Assembly (NCBI GenBank): GCA_013288625.1
Contig: JABDBN010000007.1
Span: 1 to 46,692 of the forward strand
Source of the DNA: Alphaproteobacteria bacterium
GTDB lineage: Bacteria > Pseudomonadota > Alphaproteobacteria > Rickettsiales > Midichloriaceae
Reading direction: 5' to 3'
DNA length: 46,692 nucleotides
The notes under the pieces were generated by a model. That model was not told the origin of the DNA, searched no databases, and worked only from the letters and a program-made list of their open reading frames with translations. Made by a program: the position numbers and the translations under genes. Positions 7,671 to 19,025 of the stretch are shown here, piece by piece. The stretch's first letter is position 1. Each line of letters opens with the position of its first letter.

Positions 7671-8084
7671 CTACCATCCGTATTCAGAGAAACTATGGTG
7701 GTTGATCAAGGACTGAATCGCGAGTTTAGATAATGGGCCAAGCTCCTGAGGCAGTTCATTTAAGGGATGCCATGATATATCCATATGTTTATCCGATTCT
7801 TTATTATATGGCCTACCTTCCCAAGTGTTGGCATAGAAAAAGAAATGAACTTTATGAGAGTTATCCAGCTTCCTATCAATCAGGTATTGAAAACTTAAAT
7901 CGCTGTCTTTTACTGCAATCCCACTTTCTTCCAATACTTCTCGAATTAACGCTTGTTTTAAGGATTCATTTTGCTCGACATGACCGCCGATTAGGCCGTA
8001 TTCAAGTCCTGATTCCAAAACCCTTTTTTGCAATAAGATCTTATTATCGTGTACTAACATTAGCCAAACAATTGCGTCAATCAT
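7671..8084 (-). CDS. Nudix hydrolase
   Basis: Nudix enzymes hydrolyse nucleoside diphosphates linked to another group, using divalent metal ions. The full Nudix box is present: Gly34, five residues, Glu40, seven residues, then REVLEESGI (48-56). With ATG8084 the protein has 137 residues, normal for a single-domain member. A TTG at 8093 would overlap the clpB stop as TTGA and is an alternative start. The gene lies directly downstream of clpB on the same strand, so it could be cotranscribed. The substrate cannot be read from the sequence. An ADP-ribose or oxidised nucleotide substrate would be a guess. Confidence 0.85.
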   Translation of the reverse strand: MIDAIVWLMLVHDNKILLQKRVLESGLEYGLIGGHVEQNESLKQALIREVLEESGIAVKDSDLSFQYLIDRKLDNSHKVHFFFYANTWEGRPYNKESDKHMDISWHPLNELPQELGPLSKLAIQSLINHHSFSEYGW

Positions 8085-8089
8085 AATAA

Positions 8090-10666
8090 TCAAGCTGATT
8101 TTATTTTCAGGCCATCTTTATCGCAACTTACCTTAAGCTCATCGCCTTCTGCTATTTTCCCTTCGAGCAGGAGTTCTGCAAGCCGGTTTTGGAGCTCTTG
8201 CTGGATAACGCGTTTAAGCGGCCGCGCACCATAGATCGGGTCATAGCCTTTCTCAGCTAGATAATCTCTGGCCTTTGCATCCAGTTTTATAGTGATGTGT
8301 TTATCAGCCAGCAACTCTTGCAGCCTTTGTAGCTGAATATCAACTATAGCACCCATGTGTTTTTGCTCAAGGCGGTTGAATAAAATGATCTCGTCCAGGC
8401 GGTTGATGAATTCAGGTTTGAAAGAGGCTCGCACCACATTCATCACATCGTTTCTCGCCTCTTCAATATTGTGCCCTGCTGGGAGTCGGGCGATGAAGTC
8501 AGAGCCGAGGTTAGAGGTCAGGATGATAACTGTATTTTTAAAATCTACGGTTCGGCCTTGCCCATCAGTGAGCCTGCCTTCATCTAGAACCTGCAAAAGT
8601 ATATTAAAAACATCGGGGTGGGCTTTTTCAATTTCATCAAAAAGGATGACCTGATAAGGTCGGCGTCTGACAGTTTCAGTGAGCACTCCACCTTCTTCAT
8701 AGCCAACATAGCCTGGAGGAGCGCCAATAAGTCTGGCTACAGAGTGCTTCTCCATAAACTCAGACATATCGATGCGTACCATGGCTTTCTTATCGTCGAA
8801 AAGAAATTGCGCCAGGGCTTTTGTGAGCTCGGTTTTGCCTACACCGGTTGGCCCCAGAAACATAAATGAGCCAATAGGCTTCTCGCTATCAGCAAGTCCG
8901 GCACGCGACCTGCGCACTGCGCTGGATACGGCTTTGACCGCATGATCCTGGCCGATAACAAAACTCTTGATGTGTTCTTCCATCTGCATAAGCTTTTCTT
9001 TTTCCCCCTCGAGCATTCGGGTGACGGGGATTCCAGTCCACTTGGAAACGATGCTGGCAATATCTCTTTCAGTAACTTCTTCCTGCAGCATGACTGTGGA
9101 TTTGGTTTTCTCCGATTCACTAAGCTTTTTTTCCATCTCAGGGATCTGGCCATACATTAGCTCGCTTGCTCGCTCCAGTTGCCCAGAACGCTGTGCCAGT
9201 TCAAGCTCGACTCTTGCAGTATCCAGCTTCTCTCGGATGTCTTTAATCTCATTGAGCTTCATCTTTTGCGATTGCCACTGGCTAGTTAAATCCAGGGATT
9301 TATTTTCAAACAGCTTCAGCTCTTTGTGCAAATCCTTTAGGCGGGATTTGGAAGCTTCATCGCTTTCTTTCTCCAATGCCATTATTGCGATTCTAAGCTG
9401 CAAAATCTTGCGGTCGAGTTCATCGATTACTTCTGGTTTGCTGTCAACTTGCATGCGCAGCCGGCTTGCCGCTTCGTCCATGAGATCTATTGCTTTATCA
9501 GGCAAAAACCGGTCGCTGATGTAACGATGGGAAAGAGTTGCTGCTGCAACAATTGCATTATCGGTTATTCGGATGCCGTGGTGGACTTCATATTTCTCCT
9601 TAAGCCCACGCAAAATTGAAATGGTGTCTTCAACATTGGGTTCAGGAACAAATACGGGTTGGAAACGACGCGCAAGAGCTGCATCTTTCTCAATATGTTT
9701 ATGGTACTCATCCAGGGTGGTCGCACCGATACAGTGGAGCTCGCCGCGTGCCAGGGCGGGCTTGAGCAGGTTGGAGGCATCCATTGAGCCTTGAGCAGCA
9801 CCAGCACCAACTATGGTATGTAATTCATCAATAAATAGAATAATAGAGTGGCTGCTATTTGCGACTTCATTTAGGACTGCCTTGAGTCTTTCTTCGAATT
9901 CGCCACGGAATTTGGCACCGGCTATCATCGCACCCAAATCCAAAACCATGACTTTTTGGTTGCGCAGGCTTTCAGGGGCATCCCCTATGACAATCCTCTG
10001 AGCTAGTCCTTCTACGATAGCGGTTTTACCTACACCTGGTTCGCCGATAAGTACCGGGTTATTTTTGGTTCTGCGAGATAATACTTGCATAGTGCGGCGG
10101 ATTTCTTCATCGCGGCCGATGACAGGATCGAGTTTGCCTTGGCGTGCCAGATCGGTTAAATCCCTGGCATATTTTTTCAGCGCCTCAAAAGTGTCTTCTG
10201 CGTGCGGGCTGTCTGCTACCCTGCCTTGGCGCAACTCTTCAATCGCTGCACTGAGCTTTGCTTCTGTGACCCCATGTTGTTTTAGTATTTTATGGCTATC
10301 ACTGTCTTTAACGCTAAAAATTGCCTGTAGCAAACGTTCAAGTGTAACGTAGGAATCTCCCGCTTTCTTGGCGTAGTCTTCAGCCTGAGAAAAGATTTTT
10401 GCAGTGCTGGGGTCGAGATAAAACTGGCCGGCTCCGCCTCCGGTTACGCTGGGGAGTTTCGCCAAAGAGCGGTTGAGTTCGGTTTTGATTTGATTGATGT
10501 CACCACCGCTGCTTGTAATAAGCCGATCAATAATGCCATCCTCATCCTCGAGCAGCGCCGTTAGAATATGCTCAGGCATGTATTTCTGGTGCCCGTGAGC
10601 CACAGCATCATTCTGTGATTTTTGGATGATGCTCTTGCACTTGTCCGTCATTTTCTCAAAATTCAT
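8090..10666 (-). CDS. clpB: ATP-dependent disaggregase ClpB
   Basis: ClpB is a hexameric AAA+ unfoldase that works with DnaK to rescue aggregated proteins after heat stress. The protein shows the Clp N-terminal repeat domain, a first AAA+ module (Walker A GEPGVGKT, Walker [10 protein letters not shown]), the long coiled-coil middle domain characteristic of ClpB, a second AAA+ module ([21 protein letters not shown]) and the D2-small domain. I choose ATG10666 (858 residues, [11 protein letters not shown]) over an earlier in-frame ATG because GGAGG (10671-10675) sits just upstream of it and the family normally starts there. A possible heat-shock promoter lies at 10697-10724. The Nudix gene follows on the same strand. 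Confidence 0.97.
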   Translation of the reverse strand: MNFEKMTDKCKSIIQKSQNDAVAHGHQKYMPEHILTALLEDEDGIIDRLITSSGGDINQIKTELNRSLAKLPSVTGGGAGQFYLDPSTAKIFSQAEDYAKKAGDSYVTLERLLQAIFSVKDSDSHKILKQHGVTEAKLSAAIEELRQGRVADSPHAEDTFEALKKYARDLTDLARQGKLDPVIGRDEEIRRTMQVLSRRTKNNPVLIGEPGVGKTAIVEGLAQRIVIGDAPESLRNQKVMVLDLGAMIAGAKFRGEFEERLKAVLNEVANSSHSIILFIDELHTIVGAGAAQGSMDASNLLKPALARGELHCIGATTLDEYHKHIEKDAALARRFQPVFVPEPNVEDTISILRGLKEKYEVHHGIRITDNAIVAAATLSHRYISDRFLPDKAIDLMDEAASRLRMQVDSKPEVIDELDRKILQLRIAIMALEKESDEASKSRLKDLHKELKLFENKSLDLTSQWQSQKMKLNEIKDIREKLDTARVELELAQRSGQLERASELMYGQIPEMEKKLSESEKTKSTVMLQEEVTERDIASIVSKWTGIPVTRMLEGEKEKLMQMEEHIKSFVIGQDHAVKAVSSAVRRSRAGLADSEKPIGSFMFLGPTGVGKTELTKALAQFLFDDKKAMVRIDMSEFMEKHSVARLIGAPPGYVGYEEGGVLTETVRRRPYQVILFDEIEKAHPDVFNILLQVLDEGRLTDGQGRTVDFKNTVIILTSNLGSDFIARLPAGHNIEEARNDVMNVVRASFKPEFINRLDEIILFNRLEQKHMGAIVDIQLQRLQELLADKHITIKLDAKARDYLAEKGYDPIYGARPLKRVIQQELQNRLAELLLEGKIAEGDELKVSCDKDGLKIKSA

Positions 10667-10696
10667 AATGCCTCCATCACTTGTCATACTTATAAT

Positions 10697-10724
10697 ATAT
10701 AGGGTTTAAATCATAAATTTAAAG
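10697..10724 (-). promoter_or_regulatory. Possible RpoH (heat-shock) promoter of clpB
   Basis: Read on the minus strand, CTTT (10724-10721), a 17-base spacer and CCTATAT (10703-10697) resemble the alphaproteobacterial RpoH consensus CTTG-N17/18-CYTATNT, with one mismatch in the -35 core. It lies about 30 bases before the clpB start codon, and clpB is a standard RpoH target. Assignment is by eye. Confidence 0.45.
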
Positions 10725-10857
10725 AGAGGATATTTTTGCAAAAGTCTGGTTAGGAATTGAAAGCGGAAGTTTTATGCCTAGTAAAAGAACAAAATTAGAT
10801 TGTCAAAAATAGCAATAGATGTTATAAGGTTCATACATTTTTAAGCTGGATCACCCT

Positions 10858-11889
10858 ATGCCTAAAAATATTATTCCTTATCTTTTTAACGATATAAGTC
10901 AGCTGATTGAAGCCGCACAAACTCAGGCAGCACGGTATGTTAATGCGTCTCTTGTGATGTTATACTGGCAAATAGGATACAAAGTAAATCAATGCATTTT
11001 AAAAGAAGAAAGAGGTGAATATGGTGAAAAAATTATTAAACAACTTGGGCAACAGCTCATGTCTCAGTATGGCCGTGGTTTCTCTCATTCTGCCCTATTC
11101 AGAATGGTGCAGTTTTCAAAATTATTTCCTGAGCAAGAAATAGTCGCGACACTGTCGCGACTATTGTCATGGTCACATTTTGTTGAAATACTTGCGCTAG
11201 ATGAACCTATAAAACGCCAATTTTATCTTGAGATGTGTCGTATCGAGCATTGGAGCGTTAGAGAATTACGAAGTAAGATTAGTGGGATGCTATATGAACG
11301 TACTGCCATCTCACATAAGCCAGAGGAATTAATTGAAGATGACTTGAGTCATCTGGCACAATCTAAAGAATTGACGCAAGACTTAGTATTCCGCGACCCT
11401 TATATTCTAGATTTTTTACAACTGCCAGCTCAATTTAGTGAGTCGGATCTTGAGAAAGCAATCCTAGATGAGCTTTGTAAATTTTTACAAGAACTAGGAA
11501 CCGATTTTTGTTTTTTAGGGCGTCAAAGACGCATTACAATCGATGATGAAGACTTTTATATTGATTTGCTAACGTACCATAGAAGTTTGAGGAGAATAAT
11601 TGCCATAGAGCTTAAATTGGGTAAGTTCCAAGCTGGTTATAAAGGCCAGATGGAGTTATATCTGAGGTGGTTAGATAAATATGAGCGCCGACCTGGGGAA
11701 GAAAAACCGTTAGGATTAATATTATGTTCAGAGAAACAAAAGGAGCGGGTCGAGTTGCTGGAATTAGATAAGAGTGGTATTCATGTAGCTCAATATCTGA
11801 CTGAATTGCCTTCTAAGAAGATTTTAGAAGATAAACTACATAAAGCTATCAAGATCGCAAGGGCAAAGCATACTGGAGCCGAAGGATAA
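10858..11889 (+). CDS. DUF1016 (YhcG-type) PDDEXK nuclease-family protein
   Basis: The 343-residue protein fits the DUF1016/YhcG family. The N-terminal winged-helix-like half contains YWQIGYKVNQ and YGRGFSHSALFRMVQF. The C-terminal half contains FLGRQRRITIDDEDFYIDLL and a PDDEXK-like core, with Asp in FYIDLLTYHR and then IAIELKLG. In other bacteria such proteins occur next to restriction or toxin-antitoxin loci and in mobile regions. Here the gene stands alone between clpB and the kdp operon, with no restriction partner visible, so it may be a stray acquisition. The catalytic residues appear present. The cellular target is unknown. Confidence 0.88.
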   Translation: MPKNIIPYLFNDISQLIEAAQTQAARYVNASLVMLYWQIGYKVNQCILKEERGEYGEKIIKQLGQQLMSQYGRGFSHSALFRMVQFSKLFPEQEIVATLSRLLSWSHFVEILALDEPIKRQFYLEMCRIEHWSVRELRSKISGMLYERTAISHKPEELIEDDLSHLAQSKELTQDLVFRDPYILDFLQLPAQFSESDLEKAILDELCKFLQELGTDFCFLGRQRRITIDDEDFYIDLLTYHRSLRRIIAIELKLGKFQAGYKGQMELYLRWLDKYERRPGEEKPLGLILCSEKQKERVELLELDKSGIHVAQYLTELPSKKILEDKLHKAIKIARAKHTGAEG

Positions 11890-11901
11890 TGTCAAAGAAT
11901 G

Positions 11902-14556
11902 TTAAGCTTTGGATTTGCCTTGATCATGCAGCGGTAAAGTAAAGCGGAAAACGGCGCCTCCGCCTTTTCTAAGCTCAGCCCAGATTTCGCCGCCATGAGC
12001 TTTAATAATGCTTCGGCAAATAGTGAGGCCTAATCCCATACCGCGATCAGTCACATATTCCTGGCCGCGATAGAATTTATCAAAGAGTTTGTCCATTTCA
12101 TATGGAGACAATCCTTTCCCGTGGTCTGCAACGCTGATCACAGCCTTATCATTTTCAATAAGGGCTGATATTTCTATTGGCTTGTTGTCTGATGTATATT
12201 TGATCGCATTATCGATTAAGTTTTTAAAAACCTCCTGCATGAAAACTCTATCAAAAGGGATTTTGGGGAAATTGACAGGGATATTAATATACACAGGCAT
12301 TATTCCTAAACGCTTCTCAAGAATTTTGACAACAGTAGCTATAGCTTTACTCAGTGTATAATGCTTGATTTTTAAGGTGACAGGGTGCGCCTCCAAATAG
12401 GCAATCTGCAAAAGATTAGTAATGAGGCGGTTGAGGTGCTCTGACTCACTATAAATATTATCACTTAACGTCTTAATTTTGCTAATATCAATATCTTCGG
12501 TCATATTGGCTAACTCTGTAGCGTCTGTCATTATAGTGATTACCGGTACGTGCAAATCTTGGGAAACCGATTGCATGAAGATAGTGCGCATACGGTCAGT
12601 TTCGTTTTGCAATTCCAGTTTCTTATTTTGTTCCTGCATTCGGTCGACCTCTACAGCTAAAGCAGTTTGGTGGGTGCAGGCCTCTAAAAGATGCATCTGC
12701 TCAGGATCAGGTGGGGAATTATCTGGTTGCATAGGCCGCACTCTCATGACGCCGACCACTCCTTTTGAAGCGAGTAGTGGAATATACATTGCTTGTGAAG
12801 AAGTCAAAGTTTCTGTGCCTAGGCCTGCGGACTGACCTAGATCATATACCCACTCAGCAATACTGAATTCTTTATCGCTGAGAAAATCATCGCCCTTAAA
12901 TACCGCGCGGATCTTTAGGTGGCTGCCTTCAGGTAACAGCGCCATTACTTCACTGTTAAATTCCTCAGAAATATACTGCACAGCTTTTGCGAGCAAATTA
13001 TCAATTCCCCGCGTTGCTGATAGTTTGCGACTAAGGCGATTCAATAAATTAATCTTCTTTTCTGAATCCAGTGCGCTTATAGCTTGTTGTTTATTGATGA
13101 CGGTTAAATGGCTGATTAATTGAGCAACCAGCAGCATGACAAGTGGGGTGATGAAATCAAAACTAAAGGGGGTGGAGATGAAAAAAACATCATATAAGAC
13201 AACGCTTAGGACTGAAGCCAGGATTGATGGTCCCATTTGCCCAAACCAGGCTACCATTATAACGCCCAGCAAATAGAACATGATAATGCTTCTTTCCATT
13301 ATATATGGGCGCAGAATAACAATAAGGAATGTAACTAGCGCAATAATAGCCAAGGCTGCTCCGTAAGTGCTTAAGGGCTTGCGAGTCTTAGGAGGGCGGA
13401 CTACTGGGGTTGGTTTGTTGTTATCAGGATCGCCGCGAACAACATACACATCTATTTCGCCGCTCTGCCGGATGAATTCATTGGTTAAACCGCGTAAGAA
13501 AATAGATTTCCAGCCTGAGTGCGAGGATTTGCCGATCATTATCCTAGTAATATTGTGTTCATGAGCAAAAGTCATGATCTCTTTGACAATATCTGTAGCA
13601 TGTATTGTGCGGGTCTCAGCACCCAATTGCTCTGCTAAGCGTAGGTTGCGAATAGCCATATTGCGGTCGTGGGGCTCGATATCAGGGGCTTCGACAAAAG
13701 CTACAATCCAATGCGCCTGCAAGGTGGCAGCCATGCGGCGTGCAGCCCGGATGACTTTAGTAGATTCTGGCTTGGATCCTATGCAAACCAGGATTTTATC
13801 TTTGCTTGGCCATATGCGTTCTGTCCCTTTGCCTTGACGGTGCCAAAGGACCTGTGCTCCCACACGCTCAGCGGTAACCCTGAGGGCAAGTTCGCGTAAA
13901 GCAATCAAATTGCCCTTTTGAAAAAAGTGCTCACGCGCGATCTCAGCCTGTTCGGCAAAATAGACCTTACCTTCCTTTAAGCGTTTTAAAAGATCCTCTG
14001 GCGGCAGATCGATCAATTCAATAGTATCAGCCATATCGAGGATTAAGTCTGGAATGGTTTCCTGGATACGCGCAGCAATTATGCGTGAAACAACATCATT
14101 CAGACTTTCAATATGCTGGACATTGAGCGTGGTATAAACGTCAATGCCGCGGTCAAGTATCTCTTTGATATCCTGCCAGCGCTTGTTATGGCGTGAACCT
14201 TGGACGTTGGTATGTGCCATTTCGTCAAGCAGAACCGCTGCAGGGTCACGTTGTAATGTTGCATCGATATTGAATTCGGTTAGCTGTCTACCCTTGTAAT
14301 CAATCGTTAGTCGTGGAATACTCTCCAATTCATGGGAGAGCATTTCAATATCTTTACGGCCATGAGCCTCGATAATGCCAATTACTACATCTGTTCCTTG
14401 AGTGAGTAGGGCCTTTGCATCTTTGAGCATTGTATAAGTTTTGCCAACTCCTGGTGCGGCGCCTAAATATATCTTTAGTTTGCCGCGCTGCTCATGGGAT
14501 TCTTCTTCCTTAATGCTGGCCAGTAATTGATCTGGAGTAGGTCGCTGTTTGATCAT
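11902..14556 (-). CDS. kdpD: KdpD-type sensor protein lacking the phosphoacceptor histidine
   Basis: The 884-residue protein has the full KdpD layout. The N-terminal KdpD domain carries Walker A GAAPGVGKT (32-40). A Usp-like domain follows, then a membrane block of several helices at about 395-495, a GAF-like region and a histidine-kinase catalytic domain with intact N box (NLIDNAIKYT), G1 (DHGKGL) and G2 (GMGLGL). The dimerisation helix, normally SHDLRTP, reads SQDLHVP, so the phosphorylated His is Gln666 (codon 12559-12561). In other bacteria KdpD phosphorylates KdpE to switch on the potassium pump, but no kdpE follows; the next gene is on the opposite strand. It begins two bases after kdpC. 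It may sense or bind without phosphorelay, or be decaying, although the frame is fully open. Confidence 0.93.
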   Translation of the reverse strand: MIKQRPTPDQLLASIKEEESHEQRGKLKIYLGAAPGVGKTYTMLKDAKALLTQGTDVVIGIIEAHGRKDIEMLSHELESIPRLTIDYKGRQLTEFNIDATLQRDPAAVLLDEMAHTNVQGSRHNKRWQDIKEILDRGIDVYTTLNVQHIESLNDVVSRIIAARIQETIPDLILDMADTIELIDLPPEDLLKRLKEGKVYFAEQAEIAREHFFQKGNLIALRELALRVTAERVGAQVLWHRQGKGTERIWPSKDKILVCIGSKPESTKVIRAARRMAATLQAHWIVAFVEAPDIEPHDRNMAIRNLRLAEQLGAETRTIHATDIVKEIMTFAHEHNITRIMIGKSSHSGWKSIFLRGLTNEFIRQSGEIDVYVVRGDPDNNKPTPVVRPPKTRKPLSTYGAALAIIALVTFLIVILRPYIMERSIIMFYLLGVIMVAWFGQMGPSILASVLSVVLYDVFFISTPFSFDFITPLVMLLVAQLISHLTVINKQQAISALDSEKKINLLNRLSRKLSATRGIDNLLAKAVQYISEEFNSEVMALLPEGSHLKIRAVFKGDDFLSDKEFSIAEWVYDLGQSAGLGTETLTSSQAMYIPLLASKGVVGVMRVRPMQPDNSPPDPEQMHLLEACTHQTALAVEVDRMQEQNKKLELQNETDRMRTIFMQSVSQDLHVPVITIMTDATELANMTEDIDISKIKTLSDNIYSESEHLNRLITNLLQIAYLEAHPVTLKIKHYTLSKAIATVVKILEKRLGIMPVYINIPVNFPKIPFDRVFMQEVFKNLIDNAIKYTSDNKPIEISALIENDKAVISVADHGKGLSPYEMDKLFDKFYRGQEYVTDRGMGLGLTICRSIIKAHGGEIWAELRKGGGAVFRFTLPLHDQGKSKA

Positions 14557-14558
14557 AA

Positions 14559-15155
14559 TTATTTTCTGGCACCTGCTATACGGTTATCTAAAATCAAATT
14601 AAGTTGCATAACATTAACGCGGGGATTCCCCAGAATGTCACTAGCCTCCAGCTTAATTGCTTGCTCAATCATCAAATTAAGAGCGGCCTCAGATAGCCCT
14701 CTTGCCGAAGCTATGCGCGCTACTTGAAAATAAGCGGCTTCAGGGCTGATATCAGGGTCAAGGCCACTGCCCGAAGCTGTGATAAGATCAATTGGAATTA
14801 ATGTAGTAGAGGATGGATTTTGGGTAAAGTGTGTTATCCGGTTCTTAACTAAAGCCAAATAATCAGGGTTAGATAAGCCTGAATTCGAGCCGGATGAGGC
14901 TGTGGCGTTATAGGGAAAACGAGAAGTTGCTGAAGGGCGTCCCCAAAAGTACTTAGGGTCAGAAAAAGCTTGCCCTATCAATACCGAGCCTAACTTCCGC
15001 CCGCCGTGCTCTATAAAGCTACCGTTAGCTTGCCAGGGAAACAAAAGTTGCGCCAATTTTGTGACTGCCATTGGGTATATGATGCCAGTAAGTAGTGCCA
15101 TAACTACAAAAAGTAGGAATGCCGGTTTAATGTGCTTTTGTATTTCAGTGGACAT
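14559..15155 (-). CDS. kdpC: Potassium-transporting ATPase subunit C
   Basis: KdpC is the single-span accessory subunit of the high-affinity KdpFABC potassium pump, with a large periplasmic part. I start it at ATG15155 (198 residues, MSTEIQKHIKPAF), one base after the kdpB stop, rather than at an earlier in-frame ATG deep inside kdpB. One membrane helix lies at about residues 12-34. Family motifs include LIGQAFSDPKYFWGRPSAT, ASGSGLDPDISPEAAYFQV and NVMQLNLIL near the end. It belongs to the kdpFABC-D operon. Confidence 0.96.
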   Translation of the reverse strand: MSTEIQKHIKPAFLLFVVMALLTGIIYPMAVTKLAQLLFPWQANGSFIEHGGRKLGSVLIGQAFSDPKYFWGRPSATSRFPYNATASSGSNSGLSNPDYLALVKNRITHFTQNPSSTTLIPIDLITASGSGLDPDISPEAAYFQVARIASARGLSEAALNLMIEQAIKLEASDILGNPRVNVMQLNLILDNRIAGARK

Positions 15156-15156
15156 G

Positions 15157-17223
15157 CTATACCCATCCCAATAATACGAGTAATAAATCAATGGCCTTTA
15201 TACCTATGAAAGGCACTACCAATCCTCCTACACCGTAGATTAGCACATTATTTCGCAATAGGTAGGCGGCTGATACATGGTTATAAGACACCCCACGCAA
15301 TGCCAAAGGGATGAGAAAAATTATAATAAGCGCGTTAAAAATCACTGCAGAAAGAATTGCGCTTTGTGGAGTTGCAAGCTGCATTATATTTAAGTAATTA
15401 AGCGCTGGATAAGTGGTAGAGAACGCTGCCGGCAAAATGGCAAAATACTTGGCAATATCATTGGCGAAGCTAAATGTAGTCAAAGCGCCTCTTGTCATCA
15501 ATAGTTGCTTACCTATTTCCACAACTTCGATCAGCTTGGTTGGATTAGAATCTAAGTCCACTAAATTGCCAGCTTCTTTGGCAGCTTGAGTTCCAGTATT
15601 CATTGCCATTGCAACATCAGACTGGGCAAGAGCTGGTGCGTCATTGGTGCCATCGCCAGTCATGGCTACTAAATGCCCCTCGTTTTGCAGCCTGCGAATC
15701 AGTTTTAATTTATCTTCCGGAGTTGAGTCGGCGAGGAAATCATCAACCCCTGCTTCTGCTGCAATAGCTGCAGCAGTTAGTGCATTATCGCCGGTTACCA
15801 TATAGGTTTTTATACCCATGTTGCGCAGTTGGGTAAATCGCTCGCGAAGACCGCCTTTGACAATGTCTTTAAGATAGATGACTCCCAAAACGTTTGCATT
15901 ATCAGCCACCACTAATGGCGTGCCCCCGCTTAGTGAAATAGAATTGATGGATTCCTGCAGGGAGTGAGGAAAGACTCCACCTAGGGATGTAACATATTTT
16001 TCAATTGCTTGGGCGGCACCTTTGCGAATGTGCCTGTCAGGTAGATTTGCGCCACTCATTCTGGTTTGGGCAGTGAAAGGGATAAAAGTTGCATTTAGTT
16101 CCCTAATCGGACGGCCACGCAGGCCATATTTTTCTTTTGCTAAGATCACTATGCTTCGGCCTTCGGGAGTTTCGTCAGCAAACGATGCAAGTTGTGCGGC
16201 ATCGGCCAGGGCTTCAATACTTACACCTTCGGTGGGAATAAACGCTGAAGCCTGTCGATTGCCAAGTGTGATTGTACCGGTTTTATCAAGTATCAGGATA
16301 TCGATGTCGCCTGCAGCTTCAATAGCACGTCCTGATATGGCGATCACATTTGCCTGAATCATACGATCCATGCCGGCGATACCAATTGCGGAAAGTAAGC
16401 CACCGATAGTTGTAGGAGCCAGGCATACAAATAGAGAGACGAGTACCGTAATAGTAACTACTTCTCCTTTACCTGAAGTGGTAACACTATAAATAGAAAA
16501 TGGTAAAAGTGTTGTACATACTAGCAGAAATATTAAAGTAAGTGCTGCAAGCAGAATAGTCAGTGCCAGCTCATTTGGGGTTTTTTGGCGTTTTGCCCCT
16601 TCAACCAGACTGATCATGTGGTCGAGAAAAGTTTCTCCCGGATTCGCTGTAACCTTGACTACTAACCAATCGGAAATCACTTTGGTACCGCCGGTTACTG
16701 AGCTGCGGTCACCACCACTTTCTCTGATGACTGGCGCGCTTTCGCCGGTTATCGCGCTTTCGTCTACAGAAGCAATGCCTTCTATCACTTCGCCATCGCT
16801 GGGGACAAAGTCACCAGCTTCGACCAGGACTATATCTCCGGCTTTAAGGTTGGCCGAAGGCACTATCGTTACTTTTGAGGCATGATCGCTGGTTGCTAAT
16901 TTTTTGGATTGAATTTCGCTGCGCGATTTGCGTAAGGCATTGGCGTGGGCTTTGCCCCGTCCTTCAGCCATTGCTTCAGCAAAATTAGCAAATAATAATG
17001 TAAACCAAAGATTAAGGCATATAGCAAAAATGAAACTGGTGTCCTCATAACTATATCCCAAGAGTGCTTGAAATAGCAGTGCGGTTGCAAGCATTGAGCT
17101 TATAAAAACCGTAAACATTACAGGATTGCGTATCTGATGCTTTGGAGATAACTTTAAAAGCGCATCCATAAGCGCGATTTTTATAACCGTAACGTCCCAC
17201 TGAGATTGAACTTTAGTGACCAT
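15157..17223 (-). CDS. kdpB: Potassium-transporting P-type ATPase subunit B
   Basis: KdpB is the P-type ATPase that energises the Kdp pump. The 688-residue protein contains the actuator motif ITGES, the phosphorylation site DKTGT with Asp313, the nucleotide-binding KGA segment and the hinge motif [20 protein letters not shown]. Membrane helices surround these in the usual order. Its start overlaps the kdpA end by 11 bases, consistent with tight translational coupling of pump subunits. All catalytic residues expected of the family appear present, so the pump itself looks functional even though its sensor KdpD is altered. Confidence 0.97.
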   Translation of the reverse strand: MVTKVQSQWDVTVIKIALMDALLKLSPKHQIRNPVMFTVFISSMLATALLFQALLGYSYEDTSFIFAICLNLWFTLLFANFAEAMAEGRGKAHANALRKSRSEIQSKKLATSDHASKVTIVPSANLKAGDIVLVEAGDFVPSDGEVIEGIASVDESAITGESAPVIRESGGDRSSVTGGTKVISDWLVVKVTANPGETFLDHMISLVEGAKRQKTPNELALTILLAALTLIFLLVCTTLLPFSIYSVTTSGKGEVVTITVLVSLFVCLAPTTIGGLLSAIGIAGMDRMIQANVIAISGRAIEAAGDIDILILDKTGTITLGNRQASAFIPTEGVSIEALADAAQLASFADETPEGRSIVILAKEKYGLRGRPIRELNATFIPFTAQTRMSGANLPDRHIRKGAAQAIEKYVTSLGGVFPHSLQESINSISLSGGTPLVVADNANVLGVIYLKDIVKGGLRERFTQLRNMGIKTYMVTGDNALTAAAIAAEAGVDDFLADSTPEDKLKLIRRLQNEGHLVAMTGDGTNDAPALAQSDVAMAMNTGTQAAKEAGNLVDLDSNPTKLIEVVEIGKQLLMTRGALTTFSFANDIAKYFAILPAAFSTTYPALNYLNIMQLATPQSAILSAVIFNALIIIFLIPLALRGVSYNHVSAAYLLRNNVLIYGVGGLVVPFIGIKAIDLLLVLLGWV

Positions 17224-19006
17224 ATTTCTCCCACATCATAAGTTGCTCAGCGATAGGTCCTAATGAAAGGGCAGGGAAAAAAGTCAGAGCCCCTAATACT
17301 ATAGTCACGCTGATAAGAAGTATGACAAAAAGCATGGTATCCGTGAGTAAAGTCCCTGGGGTTTGCGGGATGATTTTTTTTCGCGCTAGAGAACCGGCAA
17401 TTGCCAGAGCGGGAATTGCGATAAAATAGCGGCCGATCAACATTGCGAGGCCTCCTGCAATATTGTAAAAAGGTGTATTGGCATTGATTCCAGCAAAAGC
17501 GCTGCCATTATTGTTGCCCATAGAAGAGAAAGCATAGAGCACTTCTGTGAACCCATGTGCGCCAGGGTTAGTTATAGACTGTAGTCCCATTGTGGTTACC
17601 ACGGCGAGTGCGGTTAAAATAAGCACAACAAAAGGCATAATAAGAACAGCAATAGCAGCCATTTTCATTTCAAAAGCTTCAATCTTTTTTCCGAGGTATT
17701 CTGGAGTTCTACCTACCATTAATCCGGAAACAAACACGGTGATAATGACCAAAACCAACATGCCATAGAGACCAGAGCCCACGCCACCAAATACGACTTC
17801 GCCCAATTGTATTAACCACAAAGGCATTAGTCCGCCCAAAGGAGTGAAGGAGTCGAGCATTGAATTGACTGACCCATTTGATGTGGCGGTAGTTGCCACA
17901 GCCCAAATGGCAGAGTTGGTAATGCCAATCCGCATTTCCTTGCCTTCCATATTGCCAACTGACTCAATATTAAGTGGAATCATTTTTGAGTTGCCAATCC
18001 GTTCTGCATATATATTAATGAAGATTAATGGTAGCAGAATTAAAACCATAGCACTTAAGATGGCCCAACCCTGTCGTGTATTATTTACCATGAGGCCGTA
18101 GGTGTAACATGATGCTGCAGGGATGAGCAGCAAAGCAAGCATTTCGAGAAAATTTGTCCAGGGTGTGGGATTTTCAAAAGGATGTGCTGAGTTAGCATTG
18201 AAGTAGCCCCCACCATTGGTTCCCAGCTGTTTAATCGCGACTTGTGATGCCACTGGTCCCATTGGTATAACTTGAATTGTCTCGGTTTTTGTTTCAGTTT
18301 TAGCCCTGCCCTTCTCGTCTTTAACTGCTTGACCCTCTGCATTGATAACCGGCTGTTGGTAAGTCACATTTTGCAGGAAATTGATTTTCTCATAGGGCTT
18401 TAAGTTTTGAATAACTCCCTGGGAAACCAGGAAAAGCGAGAACAGTAGCGAGAGTGGAAGAAAAATATACAGTATGCCGCGGGTTATATCTATCCAAAAA
18501 TTACCCAGGGTTTCTGCTTGATGACTTATGATTCCGCGAATCATCGCTACCAAAATTGCCATGCCTGTTGCCGCGGAAAGAAAATTCTGCACAGTAAGTG
18601 CCAACATCTGGGTAAGATAACTCAAGGTGCTTTCGCCGGCATAAGCTTGCCAATTAGTATTGGTCACAAAGCTAGCAGCTGTATTAAATGCTAAATCAGG
18701 AGGCACTTGGCCAAATTCCTGTGGATTGAAGGGAAGAATACCTTGCAGGCGCTGTAGTAGATAAACTGTAAGCATGCCGAATAAGTTGAAAACCAACATT
18801 GCAGTCAAATAGCTTTTCCACTTCATTTCCTGCGCCGGATCAATACTGCAAATGCGATAGATTAAGCGTTCAACGGGTGATAAAATGCTATTTAACCCAC
18901 AAGGCTTGCCTTGGTATACCTGTGCCATATACCAGCCTAATGGTTTCACTAGAGCCAAAGTAACTATAAGGTATAATAGAACCTGATATATTCCTAATGA
19001 CATCAT
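17213..19006 (-). CDS. kdpA: Potassium-transporting ATPase subunit A
   Basis: KdpA is the channel-like subunit that binds and selects potassium in the KdpFABC complex. The 597-residue, very hydrophobic protein has the four selectivity-type loops, including [31 protein letters not shown] and [14 protein letters not shown]. The length is normal for the family. Two ATG codons stand in tandem at the start (19006 and 19003) and either could be used. It lies 19 bases after kdpF and overlaps kdpB, so the five genes form one transcription unit. Confidence 0.97.
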   Translation of the reverse strand: MMSLGIYQVLLYLIVTLALVKPLGWYMAQVYQGKPCGLNSILSPVERLIYRICSIDPAQEMKWKSYLTAMLVFNLFGMLTVYLLQRLQGILPFNPQEFGQVPPDLAFNTAASFVTNTNWQAYAGESTLSYLTQMLALTVQNFLSAATGMAILVAMIRGIISHQAETLGNFWIDITRGILYIFLPLSLLFSLFLVSQGVIQNLKPYEKINFLQNVTYQQPVINAEGQAVKDEKGRAKTETKTETIQVIPMGPVASQVAIKQLGTNGGGYFNANSAHPFENPTPWTNFLEMLALLLIPAASCYTYGLMVNNTRQGWAILSAMVLILLPLIFINIYAERIGNSKMIPLNIESVGNMEGKEMRIGITNSAIWAVATTATSNGSVNSMLDSFTPLGGLMPLWLIQLGEVVFGGVGSGLYGMLVLVIITVFVSGLMVGRTPEYLGKKIEAFEMKMAAIAVLIMPFVVLILTALAVVTTMGLQSITNPGAHGFTEVLYAFSSMGNNNGSAFAGINANTPFYNIAGGLAMLIGRYFIAIPALAIAGSLARKKIIPQTPGTLLTDTMLFVILLISVTIVLGALTFFPALSLGPIAEQLMMWEKYGH

Positions 19007-19025
19007 ACAGTTTGTTGCTCACTAT

